Below the pieces are notes generated by a model, which worked only from the letters and a program-made list of their open reading frames with translations, did no database searches and was not told where the DNA came from. Both the position numbers and the translations under genes were made by a program. From DASSSQ01 sp963839285 (GTDB lineage Bacteria > Actinomycetota > Thermoleophilia > Gaiellales > Gaiellaceae), in NCBI GenBank assembly GCA_963839285.1, contig CAWIUN010000005.1:62001-126000 (forward strand): a DNA stretch of 64,000 nucleotides. The letters run 5' to 3'. The first letter of the stretch is position 1. Every line of letters begins with the position of its first letter. Positions 1 through 9,695 of the stretch are shown here, piece by piece.

Positions 1-821
1 GCCGCTCGATCTGCCGGAAGACGCCGAAGGGGACCTTGCCGTGGGTCGCCATCGTCACGTACGTGAGCCCCATCGCGCGCGCGGGATCGGGGTCGTGCTC
101 GTCGTGGACGAGCCCCGTGTCGCCGACCGGCTCGCCCTGCTCGAGGTAGATCCGGTTCTCCTTCTCGTCGCGGACCCAGTCGAAGGCGCCGTCGTTGAAG
201 ATGTTGCAGTTCTGGTAGATCTCGACGAAGGCCGAGCCCCTGTGCTCGGCGGCGCGGCGCAGCACCGCGCCGAGGCCCTTCTTGTCGGTGTCGATCGCCC
301 GCGCGACGAAGGTCGCCTCGGCGCCGAGCGCGAGCCGCAGCGGGTCGAACGGATGGTCGAGGGAGCCGTACGGCGTCGACTTCGTCACCTTGCCGGCCTC
401 GGAGGTCGGCGAGTACTGGCCCTTCGTCAGCCCGTAGATGCGGTTGTTGAAGAGCAGGATCTTGAGGTTGACGTTGCGGCGCAGCGCGTGGATCAGGTGG
501 TTGCCGCCGATCGAGAGCGCGTCGCCGTCGCCGGTCACGACCCAGACCGAGAGGTCCGGCCGCGAGGTCGAGAGCCCGGTCGCGATCGCCGGCGCGCGGC
601 CGTGGATCGAGTGCATCCCGTAGGTCTGCATGTAGTAGGGGAAGCGCGCCGCGCAGCCGATCCCGGAGACGAAGACGATCCGCTCCCTCGGGATCCCGAG
701 CTCGGGCATGAAGCCCTGCACCGCGGCCAGGATCGCGTAGTCGCCGCAGCCCGGGCACCAGCGCACCTCCTGGTCGGTGCGGAAGTCCTTCAGCGTCAGC
801 TTGCCGTTGCTCCTCGGCCAT
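1..821 (-). CDS. korB: 2-oxoacid:ferredoxin oxidoreductase, beta subunit (partial)
   Basis: Thiamine-pyrophosphate subunit of a KorAB-type enzyme that oxidatively decarboxylates 2-oxoglutarate or a related 2-oxoacid to acyl-CoA and reduces ferredoxin. The leftward reading gives the family motif WCPGCGDY near 745-770, then GIGC and YGMHSIHGRAP around 590-690. The C-terminus runs off the window. The start ATG (821-819) shares its A with the TGA of korA, so the two genes are translationally coupled. The ATG and the conserved frame (NGKLTLKDF) differ by one extra base at about 807-809, and the conserved frame has a stop just upstream of the ATG. I treat this as a sequence indel, not as an alternative start. 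Substrate preference cannot be read from the sequence. Confidence 0.88.
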   Translation of the reverse strand, partial: MAEEQRQADAEGLPHRPGGALVPGLRRLRDPGRGAGLHARARDPEGADRLRLRDRLRGALPLLHADLRDALDPRPRAGDRDRALDLAAGPLGLGRDRRRRRALDRRQPPDPRAAPQRQPQDPALQQPHLRADEGPVLADLRGRQGDEVDAVRLPRPSVRPAAARARRRGDLRRAGDRHRQEGPRRGAAPRRRAQGLGLRRDLPELQHLQRRRLRLGPRREGEPDLPRAGRAGRRHGARPRRARPRSRARDGAHVRDDGDPRQGPLRRLPADRA

Positions 822-2660
822 CAGAGCAGCGCCTCGATCGCCTCGGCCAGCACGGTCGACCTGAACGGGAAGCCCGCGCACCATGTTGTAGCCGGCCGCG
901 TCGACGAGGAACTCCGCGCGCACGAGCTTGAGCAGCTGGCCCAGGTTCATCTCCGGGATCAGCACCCTGTCGTAGCCGCGCAGCACCTCGCCGAGGTTGC
1001 GCGGGAACGGGTTCAGGTAGCGGAGGTGCGCGTGGGCGACCTTGCCGCCGTTCTCGCGGACGCGGCGGACGGCCGCGGTGACGGGGCCGTAGGTGCCGCC
1101 CCAGCCGAGCACGAGCAGCCTCGCGCCCTCGTCGGCGCCGACCGCGAGCTCGGGGATGTCGGAGGCGATCCCGGCGACCTTCTGCGCGCGCAGGCGCGTC
1201 ATCAGGTCGTGGTTGTCGGGGTCGTAGGAGATGTTGCCGGTGCCGTCGGCCTTCTCGAGCCCGCCGATCCGGTGCTCGAGCCCCGGCGTCCCCGGCACCG
1301 CCCACGGCCGCGCCAGCGTCTGCGGGTCGCGCAGGTAGGGCAGGAACCCGTCCTCGTGGTTCGGCTCGGTCGCGAAGACGGTCGAGATGTCCGGCAGCTC
1401 CGAGACGTCCGGCACGGGCCACGGCTCGGAGCCGTTCGCCAGGTAGGCGTCCGAGAGCAGGAAGACCGGCGTCCTGTACTTCAGCGCGATCCGCGCCGCC
1501 TCGAGCGCGGCCCAGAAGCAGTCGCCCGGGGTCGTCGCCGCGACGACCGGCACCGGCGACTCGCCGTTGCGGCCGAAGAGGACGCCGAGCAGGTCGGCCT
1601 GCTCCGGCTTCGTCGGCATCCCGGTCGAGGGGCCCGCGCGCTGGATGTCGCAGATCACGAGGGGGAGCTCGAGCTGCATCGCGAGCCCGATCGTCTCCTC
1701 CTTGAGCACGATGCCCGGCCCCGAGGAGACGGTGACGCCGAGCGCGCCGCCGAAGCTGGCGCCGAGCGCCGCGCCCGCGGCCGCGATCTCGTCCTCGGCC
1801 TGGAAGGTGCGGACGCCGAAGCTCTTGTAGCGGGCCAGCTCCTCGAGCACCGACGACGCCGGCGTGATCGGGTAGGCGCCCAGGTAGAGCGGCAGCCCCG
1901 ACTGCCTCGACGCGGCGACGAGGCCGAGCGAGAGCGCCTGGTTGCCGGTGATGTTGCGGTACGTCCCCGGCTTCAGCGGGGCCGGCTTCACCTCGTAGCG
2001 GACCGCGAAGGACTCGGTCGTCTCGCCGAACGCGTAGCCCGCCTGGAAGGCCTTCACGTTCGCCTCGGCGATCTCCGGCCGCTTCGCGAACTTCTTCTCG
2101 AGGAAGGCGATCGTCGCCTCGGTCGGCCGGTGGTAGAGCCACGACATCAGCCCGAGCGAGAACATGTTCTTCGACCGCTCGGCCTCGCGCGGCGTCACGC
2201 CCTCGACGTCCTTGAGGGCGCCGACGGTCATCGTCGTCAGCGGCACCTCGTGCAGCTGGAAGCCCTCGAGCGAGCCGTCCTCGAGCGGGCTCGACGCGTA
2301 GCCCGCCTTCTGCAGGTTGCGGTCGGAGAACTGGTCGGCGTCGACGATCAGCGTCCCGCCGGGCGCGAGGTCGCTCACGTTCGCCTTCAGCGCCGCCGGG
2401 TTCATCGCCACGAGCACGTCCGGCCGGTCGCCCGGCGTCAGGATGTCGTGGTCGGCGAAATGGAGCTGGAAGCCGGAGACGCCGGGCAGCGAGCCGGCCG
2501 GCGCGCGGATCTCGGCCGGGAAGTCCGGCAGCGTCGCGATGTCGTTGCCGAAGAGCGCCGACTCGCTCGTGAACTGGCTCCCCGTCAGCTGCATGCCGTC
2601 GCCCGAGTCGCCCGCGAAACGGACGATCACCCGGTGGAGCTGCTCGACCGGCTTGGTCAC
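821..2660 (-). CDS. korA: 2-oxoacid:ferredoxin oxidoreductase, fused gamma-alpha subunit
   Basis: About 612 residues, the usual size for actinobacterial KorA in which the gamma domain (start, RFAGDSGDGMQLTGSQF) is fused ahead of the alpha pyrimidine-binding domain (LGAYPITPASS, then QAEDEIAAAGAALGAS, and CDIQRAGPSTGMPTKPEQ). It pairs with KorB to make the heterodimeric enzyme of the reductive or oxidative TCA branch. The start is GTG at 2660-2658, because an in-frame TAG lies two codons upstream and the conserved domain begins within ten codons. One extra C in the CCC run near 867-870 breaks the frame sixteen codons from the end; removing it restores the tail MVRGLPFRSTVLAEAIEALL and the stop overlapping korB. 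Confidence 0.9.
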
Positions 2661-2734
2661 GTAGGACTAGTTGTAGCGCACGGACGCCGTACCGCCGCTG
2701 CGGGGAATCACGGATACCGCCGCGGCGCTCCCGC

Positions 2735-3832
2735 TCACCCGGCCGCGACCGCCTCGGCCGGCTGCTCGAGGCCGAGATCCGCCCGGATCCGGGGGATCAC
2801 GTGCGCGGCGAAGAGCTCCTGCGCCTTGATCGCCTTCCAGTGGTCGACGCCGCCCGGGTTGGTCGTGATCGCGATCTCGGTCAGGCCCTCGCAGACGCGG
2901 ATCGTCTCGCGGACGCGCTCGATCACGTCGTCGGGCGTGCCGACCCAGACGATGTCGCCGGCGATCATGTCGTCGTAGGGCGTCGCCGCGAGCTTCTCCA
3001 TGATCCCCGAGGTGTAGAAGCCGTAGCCGGCGGCGTTCAGCCCGTCGGCCGGCGGCGGCGTGTGCTCGGTCAGCGGCGAGGCGTTCCCCTCGAGGAAGCC
3101 GCGCATGTGCCGCTCGGCCTCGCGCCGCGCGACCTCGCGGTCCTCGTCGATGTAGCAGGCGTGGATCCAGACGATGTCGGGCGAGGTGCCGTACTCGGCG
3201 CACTTCGAGCGGTAGAGGTCGAGCTGCTCCTCGAGCGCGGCGTAGGGCAGGAGCGGCGGCACGGCGACGCCCCAGCCGTGCCTGGCCGCGAGGTCGTAGG
3301 TCTTGTCGGAGGTGCCGCCGAGGATGACCCGGAAGCGGTGCCCGCTGAAGGGGACGATCTGGCTGCCGTCGATCTGCCAGTAGTCGCCCTTGAACGAGAC
3401 GTGCTCGTTGTGGAGCGCGTCGACGAAGAGGTCGAGCGCCTCCTCGTACCGCGGGCGCGAGGTCTCGTCGAGCGGCAGGCCGGCGGCGGTCGGGATCCAG
3501 CCGTGGCCGCGGCCGACGCCGAACTCGTAGCGGCCGTTCGTCAGGATCGAGAACTCGTGGATCATCGCGGCCAGGACGAGCGGGTTGTGGTACGGGAGGA
3601 TGTGCAGCATCGTCCGGAACTTGATGCGGCGGGTGCGGGCGGCGGCCATGCCGAAGAGGCCGAAGACGTTCGCGGAGGCGGAGAACTTCGGGAAGAACAG
3701 GTGCTCGATCGCGGCGTAGGCGTCGTAGCCGAGCCGGTCGGCGTTCTCGATCTGCTCGAGCACCTCGCCGTAGAGGGTGTCGACGGGCTTGCCCGGCCAG
3801 CTCTGCAGCTCGGAGTAGATGCTGAACTTCAT
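2735..3832 (-). CDS. LLM-class flavin-dependent oxidoreductase (luciferase-like)
   Basis: A 365-residue bacterial-luciferase-like monooxygenase. It has the TIM-barrel pattern of the family: the N-terminal strand MKFSIYSELQ, EHLFFPKF, the core stretch FGVGRGHGW, and a C-terminal VGTPDDVIERV segment that in this family contacts the flavin. Such enzymes use FMNH2 or F420 from a partner. The gene overlaps the upstream flavin reductase gene by ATGA at 3829-3832, which strongly suggests a two-component FMN-dependent monooxygenase. The organic substrate is unknown. No frameshift is seen here. Confidence 0.85.
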   Translation of the reverse strand: MKFSIYSELQSWPGKPVDTLYGEVLEQIENADRLGYDAYAAIEHLFFPKFSASANVFGLFGMAAARTRRIKFRTMLHILPYHNPLVLAAMIHEFSILTNGRYEFGVGRGHGWIPTAAGLPLDETSRPRYEEALDLFVDALHNEHVSFKGDYWQIDGSQIVPFSGHRFRVILGGTSDKTYDLAARHGWGVAVPPLLPYAALEEQLDLYRSKCAEYGTSPDIVWIHACYIDEDREVARREAERHMRGFLEGNASPLTEHTPPPADGLNAAGYGFYTSGIMEKLAATPYDDMIAGDIVWVGTPDDVIERVRETIRVCEGLTEIAITTNPGGVDHWKAIKAQELFAAHVIPRIRADLGLEQPAEAVAAG

Positions 3833-4431
3833 CCTGCCCTCCCTTCGGGGGCGTCCCGCTCGAGCGGGGCGCCCAGCTGGTGGAACGTGCGGTCGTAGTA
3901 GAGGAGCGGCTCGCCGGCGCCGACGACGACCTGCTCGACCGCGCCGATCACGAGCGTGTGGTCCGAGACCTCGAACGTGCGGGTGACCGAGCAGTCGAGG
4001 TGGGCGAGCGACCCGGCGACGGTCGCGACGCCGCCGTGCTCGCCGTCGCGCTCGCAGAAGACGTCGACGTGCTTCGGCCCGCCGGGCACGGCTCCGAGCT
4101 CGGCGAGGGCGCGGTGCTGCGTGCCGAGGATCGCCATCCCGAAGCGGCCGGTGCGCAGGAGCGGCTCCCGGCAGCTGGCCGTGTGCGCGAGCGAGATCAG
4201 CACCTGCGGCGGGTCGACCGAGATCGAGCAGCAGGAGTTGATCGTCAGCCCCCAGAGCCCGTCGCCGACCTCGACGGTGACGATGACGACGCCCGTCGCG
4301 AAGGCGCGCATCGCGTCCTTGAACCGCTCCGGGTCGACGCCCGCCCGCTCCGCGAAGGCCTGGTCCGCCTCGATCAGGCCGCCGACGAGGACGACGTCCG
4401 GAGCGACCTCGAGGTCGGAGTAGTCACTCAC
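3829..4431 (-). CDS. Flavin reductase-like FMN-binding protein
   Basis: A 200-residue protein with the flavin reductase (HpaC/ActVB-like) split-barrel domain: FKDAMRAFATGVVIVT at about 37-52, GLTINSCCSISVDPPQVLISL at about 60-82, and a C-terminal VIGAVEQV...LLYYDRTFHQL. This family supplies reduced flavin to a partner monooxygenase. It lies directly upstream of the LLM oxidoreductase with a 4-bp ATGA overlap, so the two are probably made together. About 40 residues precede the core domain, with no recognisable signal. The 143 bases between its start and the next gene contain no clear feature. Confidence 0.88.
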   Translation of the reverse strand: MSDYSDLEVAPDVVLVGGLIEADQAFAERAGVDPERFKDAMRAFATGVVIVTVEVGDGLWGLTINSCCSISVDPPQVLISLAHTASCREPLLRTGRFGMAILGTQHRALAELGAVPGGPKHVDVFCERDGEHGGVATVAGSLAHLDCSVTRTFEVSDHTLVIGAVEQVVVGAGEPLLYYDRTFHQLGAPLERDAPEGRAG

Positions 4432-4574
4432 GCCGCGCCGAGTCTACGACGTTCCGGCGTCGTTGATCAAATATCAGCCCGCGGGCAGCGTCGCGCCGCC
4501 GAAGACGGGAAGGCCGCCGCTCCCTCGGCGGCTGCGGCACGACGGCGCGGCGCGTCGACCCGCTCCGGCGTGCC

Positions 4575-5309
4575 TCAGTCGTGGCCCCCCGGGAACGGGT
4601 GGCAGCGTCCGCAGCCACGCGTTCAGCGCCGCGACCATCCGGTCGGTGACGACGCTCGACGGGAAGAGGCCGTTGCCGTGGGTGCCGCGGAAGCCGTGCA
4701 GCCTCGAAGCCGCCCGCGAGCGGCGGCCCGGCACCGCCCTTCGCCTGCATGCCGTGGCAGGCCGAGCAGCGAAAGCCGTCCTGGAAGGCCCGCCTGCCGA
4801 GCGCGGCCTCGCCGGTGCCGCCCCCGGCCAGCCCGGCGGCGAGCAGCTCGGCGCCCTGGGCGGTCTGCCGGAACTGGCCGCCGCGGGCGACGCCGACGCC
4901 GTCCTTGAAGACCATGCGGCCGCCGACGTAGCCGCCGGCCCCCGCGAGGGCGAGCGAGACGACCCCGACCGCGAGCAGGCCTCCGGCCGCGACCGCACGG
5001 CGGCGCCACCGGTACCAGCCGACGCGCGACCAGCAGCCCGGTCAGCGCGAGCCCGATCGCGACGTGCGCCCAGACCCACCACTGCGCGGAGCCGCGCAGG
5101 GTCGTCCGCGCCTCGCCGAGCACGGTCAACCCCGAGACGACGGCGATCGCGGCGCCTGCCGCCGAGGCCCAGAACGCCCACGGCTCCGCACGCACGACGA
5201 GCTCGCCGCCGCGCCGCCGCCAGGCGAGGAACGCGAGCACGGCGAACGTCGGCACCGCGAGCAGCGGCAGGTGGACGATCAGCCCGTGGAACTCCGCGAG
5301 GGACAGCAC
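4575..5309 (-). CDS. Membrane protein with DUF2231-like domain and C-terminal cytochrome c motif (frame broken)
   Basis: Reconstructed at about 244 residues. The N-terminal half has four predicted membrane helices in a DUF2231-like arrangement (FHGLIVHLPLLAVPTFAVLA, WAFWASAAGAAIAVVSG, WVWAHVAIGLALTGLLVARR). A further helix precedes VGGRMVFKDGVGVARG. The C-terminal half carries one c-type heme site, CSACHGMQAKGG, and a possible Met or His ligand region near GTHGNGLFPS. It should face outside the membrane and carry electrons. Three single-base frame breaks are needed (near 5015, 4705 and in the GGGGGG run at about 4585-4590); without them the ORF is only fragments. Specific partner unknown. Confidence 0.65.
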
Positions 5310-5368
5310 CGCGCCGAACCGTAGGAACGCGAAATGAGAAGCGCGTGAGAGGGCGCCACAATGGGCTC

Positions 5369-6040
5369 ATGCGCCTTCTCATCGTCGAAGACGAGCGCAA
5401 GCTCGCGGCCCTGCTCCAGCGCGGGCTGCGGGAGGAGGGGCACGTCGCCGAGGTCGCCGGCCGCGGCGAGGACGCCCTCTGGATGACGAAGGCGAGCGAG
5501 TACGACGCGATCGTGCTCGACCTGATGCTGCCCGGGATCGACGGCTTCGAGGTCTGCCGGCGGCTGCGCGCCGCGAAGATCTGGACGCCGGTGCTGATGC
5601 TGACCGCGCGCGACGCGGTCGACGACCGCGTCACCGGCCTCGACTCGGGCGCGGACGACTACCTCGTCAAGCCCTTCTCGTTCGAGGAGCTCGTCGCACG
5701 GCTGCGCGCGCTCGCGCGGCGGCCGGCGGCGGAGCGGCCCTCGGTGCTGCTCGTCGGCGACCTGCGGCTCGACCCGGCGGAGCGGCGCGCCTGGCGCGGC
5801 GAGACGGAGCTCGAGCTCTCGGCGCGGGAGTTCGCCCTGCTCGAGACGTTCATGCGCCGTCCCGGCCGCGCCCTCTCGCGGCTCGAGCTGCTCGAGCACG
5901 CCTGGGACATGAGCTTCGAGCAGCGCTCGAACGTGGTCGACGTCTACGTCCGCTACCTGCGCGAGAAGATCGACCGGCCGTTCGGCCGCGCCTCGCTCGA
6001 GACGGTGCGCGGGTTCGGCTACCGGCTGGCGCGCGAATGA
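5369..6040 (+). CDS. OmpR/PhoB-family response regulator
   Basis: A 223-residue two-domain regulator. The receiver domain has the acidic pair in IVEDERKL, the phosphoacceptor Asp51 in VLDLMLPG and the conserved Lys in DYLVKPF. The C-terminal winged helix carries LELSAREFALLETFMRRPGRALSR and the DNA-recognition part SNVVDVYVRYLREKI. The ATG at 5369 is chosen because the receiver fold begins at its first residue. The gene overlaps the histidine kinase gene by 4 bases (ATGA), so the two form a classic two-component operon. It is divergent from the cytochrome gene, 59 bases away. Target genes unknown. Confidence 0.93.
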   Translation: MRLLIVEDERKLAALLQRGLREEGHVAEVAGRGEDALWMTKASEYDAIVLDLMLPGIDGFEVCRRLRAAKIWTPVLMLTARDAVDDRVTGLDSGADDYLVKPFSFEELVARLRALARRPAAERPSVLLVGDLRLDPAERRAWRGETELELSAREFALLETFMRRPGRALSRLELLEHAWDMSFEQRSNVVDVYVRYLREKIDRPFGRASLETVRGFGYRLARE

Positions 6041-7405
6041 GCAGGCTCTCGCTCAGGCTCCGGCTGACGCTCGTCTTCGCGGCCGTGATGGCGGCGGTGC
6101 TCGCGGCGATGGGCGCGGCCGTCGTGCTCCGGGTCGACCGGCAGCTCGTCGGCTCGCTCGACCGGACGCTCCGGGCCCAGCTCGACGAGGCGCGGCGGCA
6201 CAGCTCGGAGCGGGGCGAGCTGCTCGATCCCGGCACGCGCGGGTTCGCGCAGGTGCTCGGGCCCTCGGGGCGGGTCGTCCGCGGCGCCGGCCCGGTGCTC
6301 GTCTCGGGCGGGCGCCGGCAGCGGGCGGCGGCCGGGGAGACGCTGCTGCTCGAACGGCATCTGCCCGGCCGCTCGGGCGACTGGCGGATCGCCGCCGGGC
6401 CCGGGGGCGTCGACGGCAGCGTCGTCGCGGTCGCGGCGTCGCTCGAGCCGGAGCACGAGGCCGTCACGCGTCTCCTGACCGAGCTCCTCGTCGCGGGCCC
6501 GGTCGCGCTCCTGCTCGCCTCGCTCGCCGGCTGGTGGCTCGCCGGCGCCGCGCTCCGGCCGGTCGACGAGATGCGCCGCGAGGCCGCCCGGATCTCCGCC
6601 GAGACGCCCGGGCGCCGGCTGCCCGTGCCGGCCCGCGAGGACGAGATCGCCCGGCTCGGCCGGACGTTGAACGAGATGCTGGCGCGGATCGAGGCCGCCG
6701 TCGAGCACGAGCGCCGCTTCGTCGCCGACGCGAGCCACGAGCTGCGGACGCCGCTCGCGCTGCTGCGGACGGAGCTCGACCTGGCGCTGCGGCGGAAGCG
6801 GCCGGTCGCCGAGCTCGAGGAGGCGCTCCGCTCCGCCTCGGTCGAGACCGACCGGCTCGCCCGGATCGCCGAGGACCTGCTGCTGCTCGCGCGGGGGCAG
6901 GAGGGCGAGCTGCAGCTCCGGCGGCAGCAGGTCGAGGCGGGCACGCTGCTCGAGGCGGTCGCCGGCCGCTTCGCCGTGCGCGCCGACGAGGCCGGCCGCA
7001 GCCTCGAGGTCGACGGCGGCGCGATCGTCTTCGCCGGCGACCGGCTGCGGCTCGAGCAGGCGCTCGACAACCTGGTCGAGAACTCGCTCCGCCACGGCGA
7101 GGGCACGATCCGGCTCCGGGCGGGCACGGCGAACGGGAGCGTCGAGCTGCACGTCCGCGACGACGGCCCGGGCTTTCCGCCCGGCTTCCTCGAGCGGGCG
7201 TTCGAGCGCTTCAGCCGCGCCGACGAGGCCCGCGGCGAGGGCGGCTCCGGGCTCGGCCTCGCGATCGTCGACCTGATCGCGGCGGCCCACGGCGGCAGCG
7301 CCGCGCGCCGCGAACGCGCTCGGCGGCGGCGCCGACGTCTGGCTCTCCCTCCCCTACGAGGGCGGCGCGGGACGGCGGCCGCCGCAGCCCGGCACGGCGA
7401 CGTAG
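6037..7405 (+). CDS. Sensor histidine kinase (one frame break)
   Basis: About 455 residues in the inner membrane. There are two transmembrane helices (residues about 9-30 and 150-172) enclosing a sensor region, then a HAMP linker, the dimerisation box FVADASHELRTPL with phosphoacceptor His234, the N-box NLVENSLRHG, and G-boxes DDGPGFPPG and GGSGLGLAIV. The frame breaks near 7300 in the repeat GCCGCGCGCCGCG by one extra base; removing it gives a normal end, ADVWLSLPYEGG, and a TAG at 7403-7405. It is co-transcribed with the OmpR regulator just upstream. The signal sensed is not evident. Confidence 0.88.
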
Positions 7406-7446
7406 GGCGGCCGCGACCCGTCTCGCGGTCGGCTCCGCGCCGGCGC

Positions 7447-8766
7447 CTACGCCGCGGACGGCTCGCGCGGCCGGCGCGCGAGCTCGGCGCCCGCGAACGC
7501 CCAGAGGCAGAAGGCGAGCCACGGGACGCCGATCACGTCCGTCTGCACCGCGAGCACGAGCACGGCGGCGAGCGAGGCGGCGGCCCACGCCGAACGGCGC
7601 AGGAGCCGCACGAGCAGGAGCCCGTTGAACGCGAGGAAGAGCGCCAGCCCGACGACGCCTGCGTCGACGCCGACCTCGGTGTAGGTCGACTCGCCGGCGA
7701 GCGGGACGGCGCCGAAGCGCTCGGCCGTCGAGCCCGCGTTCCCGAGCCCGTAGCCCTGCGGATGGCGGCCGACGCGCCGCATCCCGTCGACGAGGTTGCG
7801 CAGGTGGCTGCGGGTCGAGGCGTCGTCGGCGACGCCGACGCTCGTGTCCGAGCCCGCCGCCGTCTCGTGCTGGACGACGAGCTCGCTACGGGTGAACCGG
7901 GCCTCGGGCGCGACGTGCGGGAACGCCTGCGAGTAGCCGGCCGCGACCCCGAGCCAGACGGCCGCGACGACGACCGGCAGCAGCCGCCGCCGTGCGAGCG
8001 CGAGCACGACGAGCCCGGCGGCGAGCGCGATCCAGGTCGAGCGCGAGTACGTCCAGAGGAGCGCAGCGGCGGCGACCGCGGCGAGGGGCAGCGTGGAGCG
8101 GCGCGGCCGCGAGGCCGCCGCGAGCAGCGCGACGCAGAGCAGGTACGCGGTCGCGAGCGGCCCGAGGAAGGTGCCGATCAGCCGCCGCACGATCCGGTCG
8201 CCGCCGAGGTTGTAGACGAAGTTCTCCGGCAGCCCGGAGAGGCCCCGGTAGTCGAAGCCGAGCTGGTCGCGGAACCAGCCCTTCGCGCCCGAGTTGCGCC
8301 ACCAGTCGAGCGAGACCGCGTACTCCTCGACCAGGCCGAAGAGCCCGACGACCGCGGCCGTGACCAGCACGGCGGCGGGGATGCCGCGCGGCAGCGGGCC
8401 GAGGCAGCGCCCGAGCGCGTAGCCGCCGACGAAGAGCAGGTCGTGGCGGAGCCCGTGCGCGATCCCCGAGAGGTCGGCGGCGCCGCCGAGCGCGTCCTGC
8501 GGGATCAGCGCGTAGCAGACGACGACGGCCGCGTAGGCGAGCGCGAGGGCGTCGACCGCGTTCGGGCGGAAGGGAAGCTCGCGCCGGCGGGCCGCCCGCA
8601 CCGCGTACCAGCCGAGCGCCCCTGCGAGCAGCGCCTCCTTCCACGCCTCGACGACGGTCAGCCCGGCGCCGCGCAGCCCGGCCCCGTAGAGGAGCGCCAT
8701 CACGAGGTTGTGCAGCGCCAGCCCGACGACGAGCGCGACGAGCACCCAGAAGCGGCGCGGGATCAC
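7447..8766 (-). CDS. O-antigen ligase-like polytopic membrane protein
   Basis: A 439-residue membrane protein with about ten hydrophobic segments and the long exported loop typical of WaaL/Wzy-like proteins (between FTRSELVVQHETAAG and STYTEVGVDAGVVGLAL). The GLGNAGST...TYTEVGVDAG pattern is characteristic of the Wzy_C/O-antigen ligase superfamily. The likely role is ligation or polymerisation of a surface polysaccharide. The GTG start at 8766 overlaps the TGA of the upstream methyltransferase gene (GTGA), so they are an operon. It converges on the histidine kinase gene with a 41-base gap. Confidence 0.78.
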   Translation of the reverse strand: MIPRRFWVLVALVVGLALHNLVMALLYGAGLRGAGLTVVEAWKEALLAGALGWYAVRAARRRELPFRPNAVDALALAYAAVVVCYALIPQDALGGAADLSGIAHGLRHDLLFVGGYALGRCLGPLPRGIPAAVLVTAAVVGLFGLVEEYAVSLDWWRNSGAKGWFRDQLGFDYRGLSGLPENFVYNLGGDRIVRRLIGTFLGPLATAYLLCVALLAAASRPRRSTLPLAAVAAAALLWTYSRSTWIALAAGLVVLALARRRLLPVVVAAVWLGVAAGYSQAFPHVAPEARFTRSELVVQHETAAGSDTSVGVADDASTRSHLRNLVDGMRRVGRHPQGYGLGNAGSTAERFGAVPLAGESTYTEVGVDAGVVGLALFLAFNGLLLVRLLRRSAWAAASLAAVLVLAVQTDVIGVPWLAFCLWAFAGAELARRPREPSAA

Positions 8767-9380
8767 GGCCCGGCGTCGCCCAGGGGCCCGATCGCCGTCA
8801 GCGTCACGCCGTGGTTGACGAGCCGCACCGGGTAGGGGAAGAGCGACCGGAAACGGCGCGGGGCGAGCAGGTGGATCTCGTCGAGCGAGGACGGGTGCAG
8901 CGCCGGCGGCAGCCAGTGCACGAGCGGCAGCAGCGTGTGCACCTCGACCGGGAACCAGCGGTTCGGCGTCGTCACGAAGACGCGCCGCGCGACCCGGCAG
9001 AGCTCGTGCACGAACGCCCGCTGGTCGTCGAGCCCGCCGACGTGCTCGACGACGGCGTTCGAGAAGCCGAGCTCGAACTCGCCGTCCGCGAACGGCAGGT
9101 CCCGCCCGTCGGCCGTGACCCGGCGCACCTGCGGGAACGCCTCGCCGAAGCGCTCGAGCGGCGTGATCCCGACCGCGGTGATCCGCTCCGGCCACGGATA
9201 CGTCGCCTCGAGGAAGTTGTCCGTGCCGTAGGTGCCGCCGTAGCCCGAGTCGGTGACGCCGAGGTCGACGACGCTCGTCTCGGGGCCCGGCTCGAAGCTC
9301 TCGAGGAAGAGCCGCAGCTTGCGCTCGCGGCTGCGCAGCGAGGCCCGCGCCGCGACCCGTCTCAGCACCCGCGTCCCCAT
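8763..9380 (-). CDS. Class I SAM-dependent methyltransferase
   Basis: A 205-residue Rossmann-fold methyltransferase. The SAM-binding motif I is VVDLGVTDSGYGGTYGTDN (variant of VLDxGxGxG), followed by the acidic strand, DGRDLPFADGEFELGFSNAVVEHVG for motifs II-III, and FVTTPNRWFPVEVHTLLPL downstream. The pattern resembles Methyltransf_11 proteins acting near polysaccharide genes. The ATG at 9380 gives a natural N-terminus just before the domain. The coupling to the ligase-like membrane protein suggests modification of a glycan or lipid-linked intermediate, which is inference. Confidence 0.8.
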   Translation of the reverse strand: MGTRVLRRVAARASLRSRERKLRLFLESFEPGPETSVVDLGVTDSGYGGTYGTDNFLEATYPWPERITAVGITPLERFGEAFPQVRRVTADGRDLPFADGEFELGFSNAVVEHVGGLDDQRAFVHELCRVARRVFVTTPNRWFPVEVHTLLPLVHWLPPALHPSSLDEIHLLAPRRFRSLFPYPVRLVNHGVTLTAIGPLGDAGP

Positions 9381-9448
9381 GGAGGCACGCGCTGAGCCTA
9401 GCCGCGGGCGGGGACATGCGGCGCGTCCCCGCCCGCGTCTTCGCCCGT

Positions 9449-9541
9449 CTACGGGCCCCAGGGACCACCGCCGTTCAGCGCGGCGACGGCAAGCGCGCCG
9501 AGCAGCGCCAGGCCGAGCTGGATTGCGCGCGACTTCTTCAA
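9449..9541 (-). CDS. Candidate secreted signalling peptide (30 aa), TTG start
   Basis: A 30-codon gene not obvious to standard callers. It starts with TTG at 9541-9539, six bases after a near-perfect ribosome binding site (AAAGGAGGT). The product has a basic start (MKKSRAIQ), a hydrophobic core at residues 9-22 (LGLALLGALAVAAL) and a short hydrophilic tail NGGGPWGP, so it looks like a signal peptide with a nine-residue exported remnant. It is divergent from a HTH-TPR regulator gene (GTG at 9696). The same layout of strong SD, TTG, basic-hydrophobic-Trp tail recurs beside the second HTH-TPR regulator at 29904-30026. A role as a pheromone precursor is inference; a small membrane protein is the alternative. 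Confidence 0.6.
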   Translation of the reverse strand: MKKSRAIQLGLALLGALAVAALNGGGPWGP

Positions 9542-9659
9542 GAGCCACCTCCTTTCGCGTTCCGTGGGGAAGCAGGAGCGACCATATGCCTTCGCTCGGC
9601 CGGACCGTTTCACCGGGTACGAGCTCGGAGCGATTTTTGTAGTCAGCTCCGGTTCCCTG

Positions 9660-9688
9660 TTGACTCCGGCCGGATCTCGGTCGAAGAT
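9660..9688 (+). promoter_or_regulatory. Candidate promoter of HTH-TPR regulator, leaderless
   Basis: TTGACT at 9660-9665, a 17-base spacer and a weak -10 GAAGAT at 9683-9688 lie so close to the GTG at 9696 that transcription would begin at or next to the start codon. No ribosome binding site is present ahead of the GTG, which fits a leaderless mRNA. AGTCA (9641-9645) and TGACT (9661-9665) form an inverted pair across the -35 region and could be an operator. Confidence 0.4.
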
Positions 9689-9695
9689 CAGCGGG

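Noticed and set aside
777..2978. A 733-codon rightward ORF over korA
   Set aside because: It is a compositional shadow: Arg/Val/Glu/His-rich with no domain, opposite a conserved korA frame.
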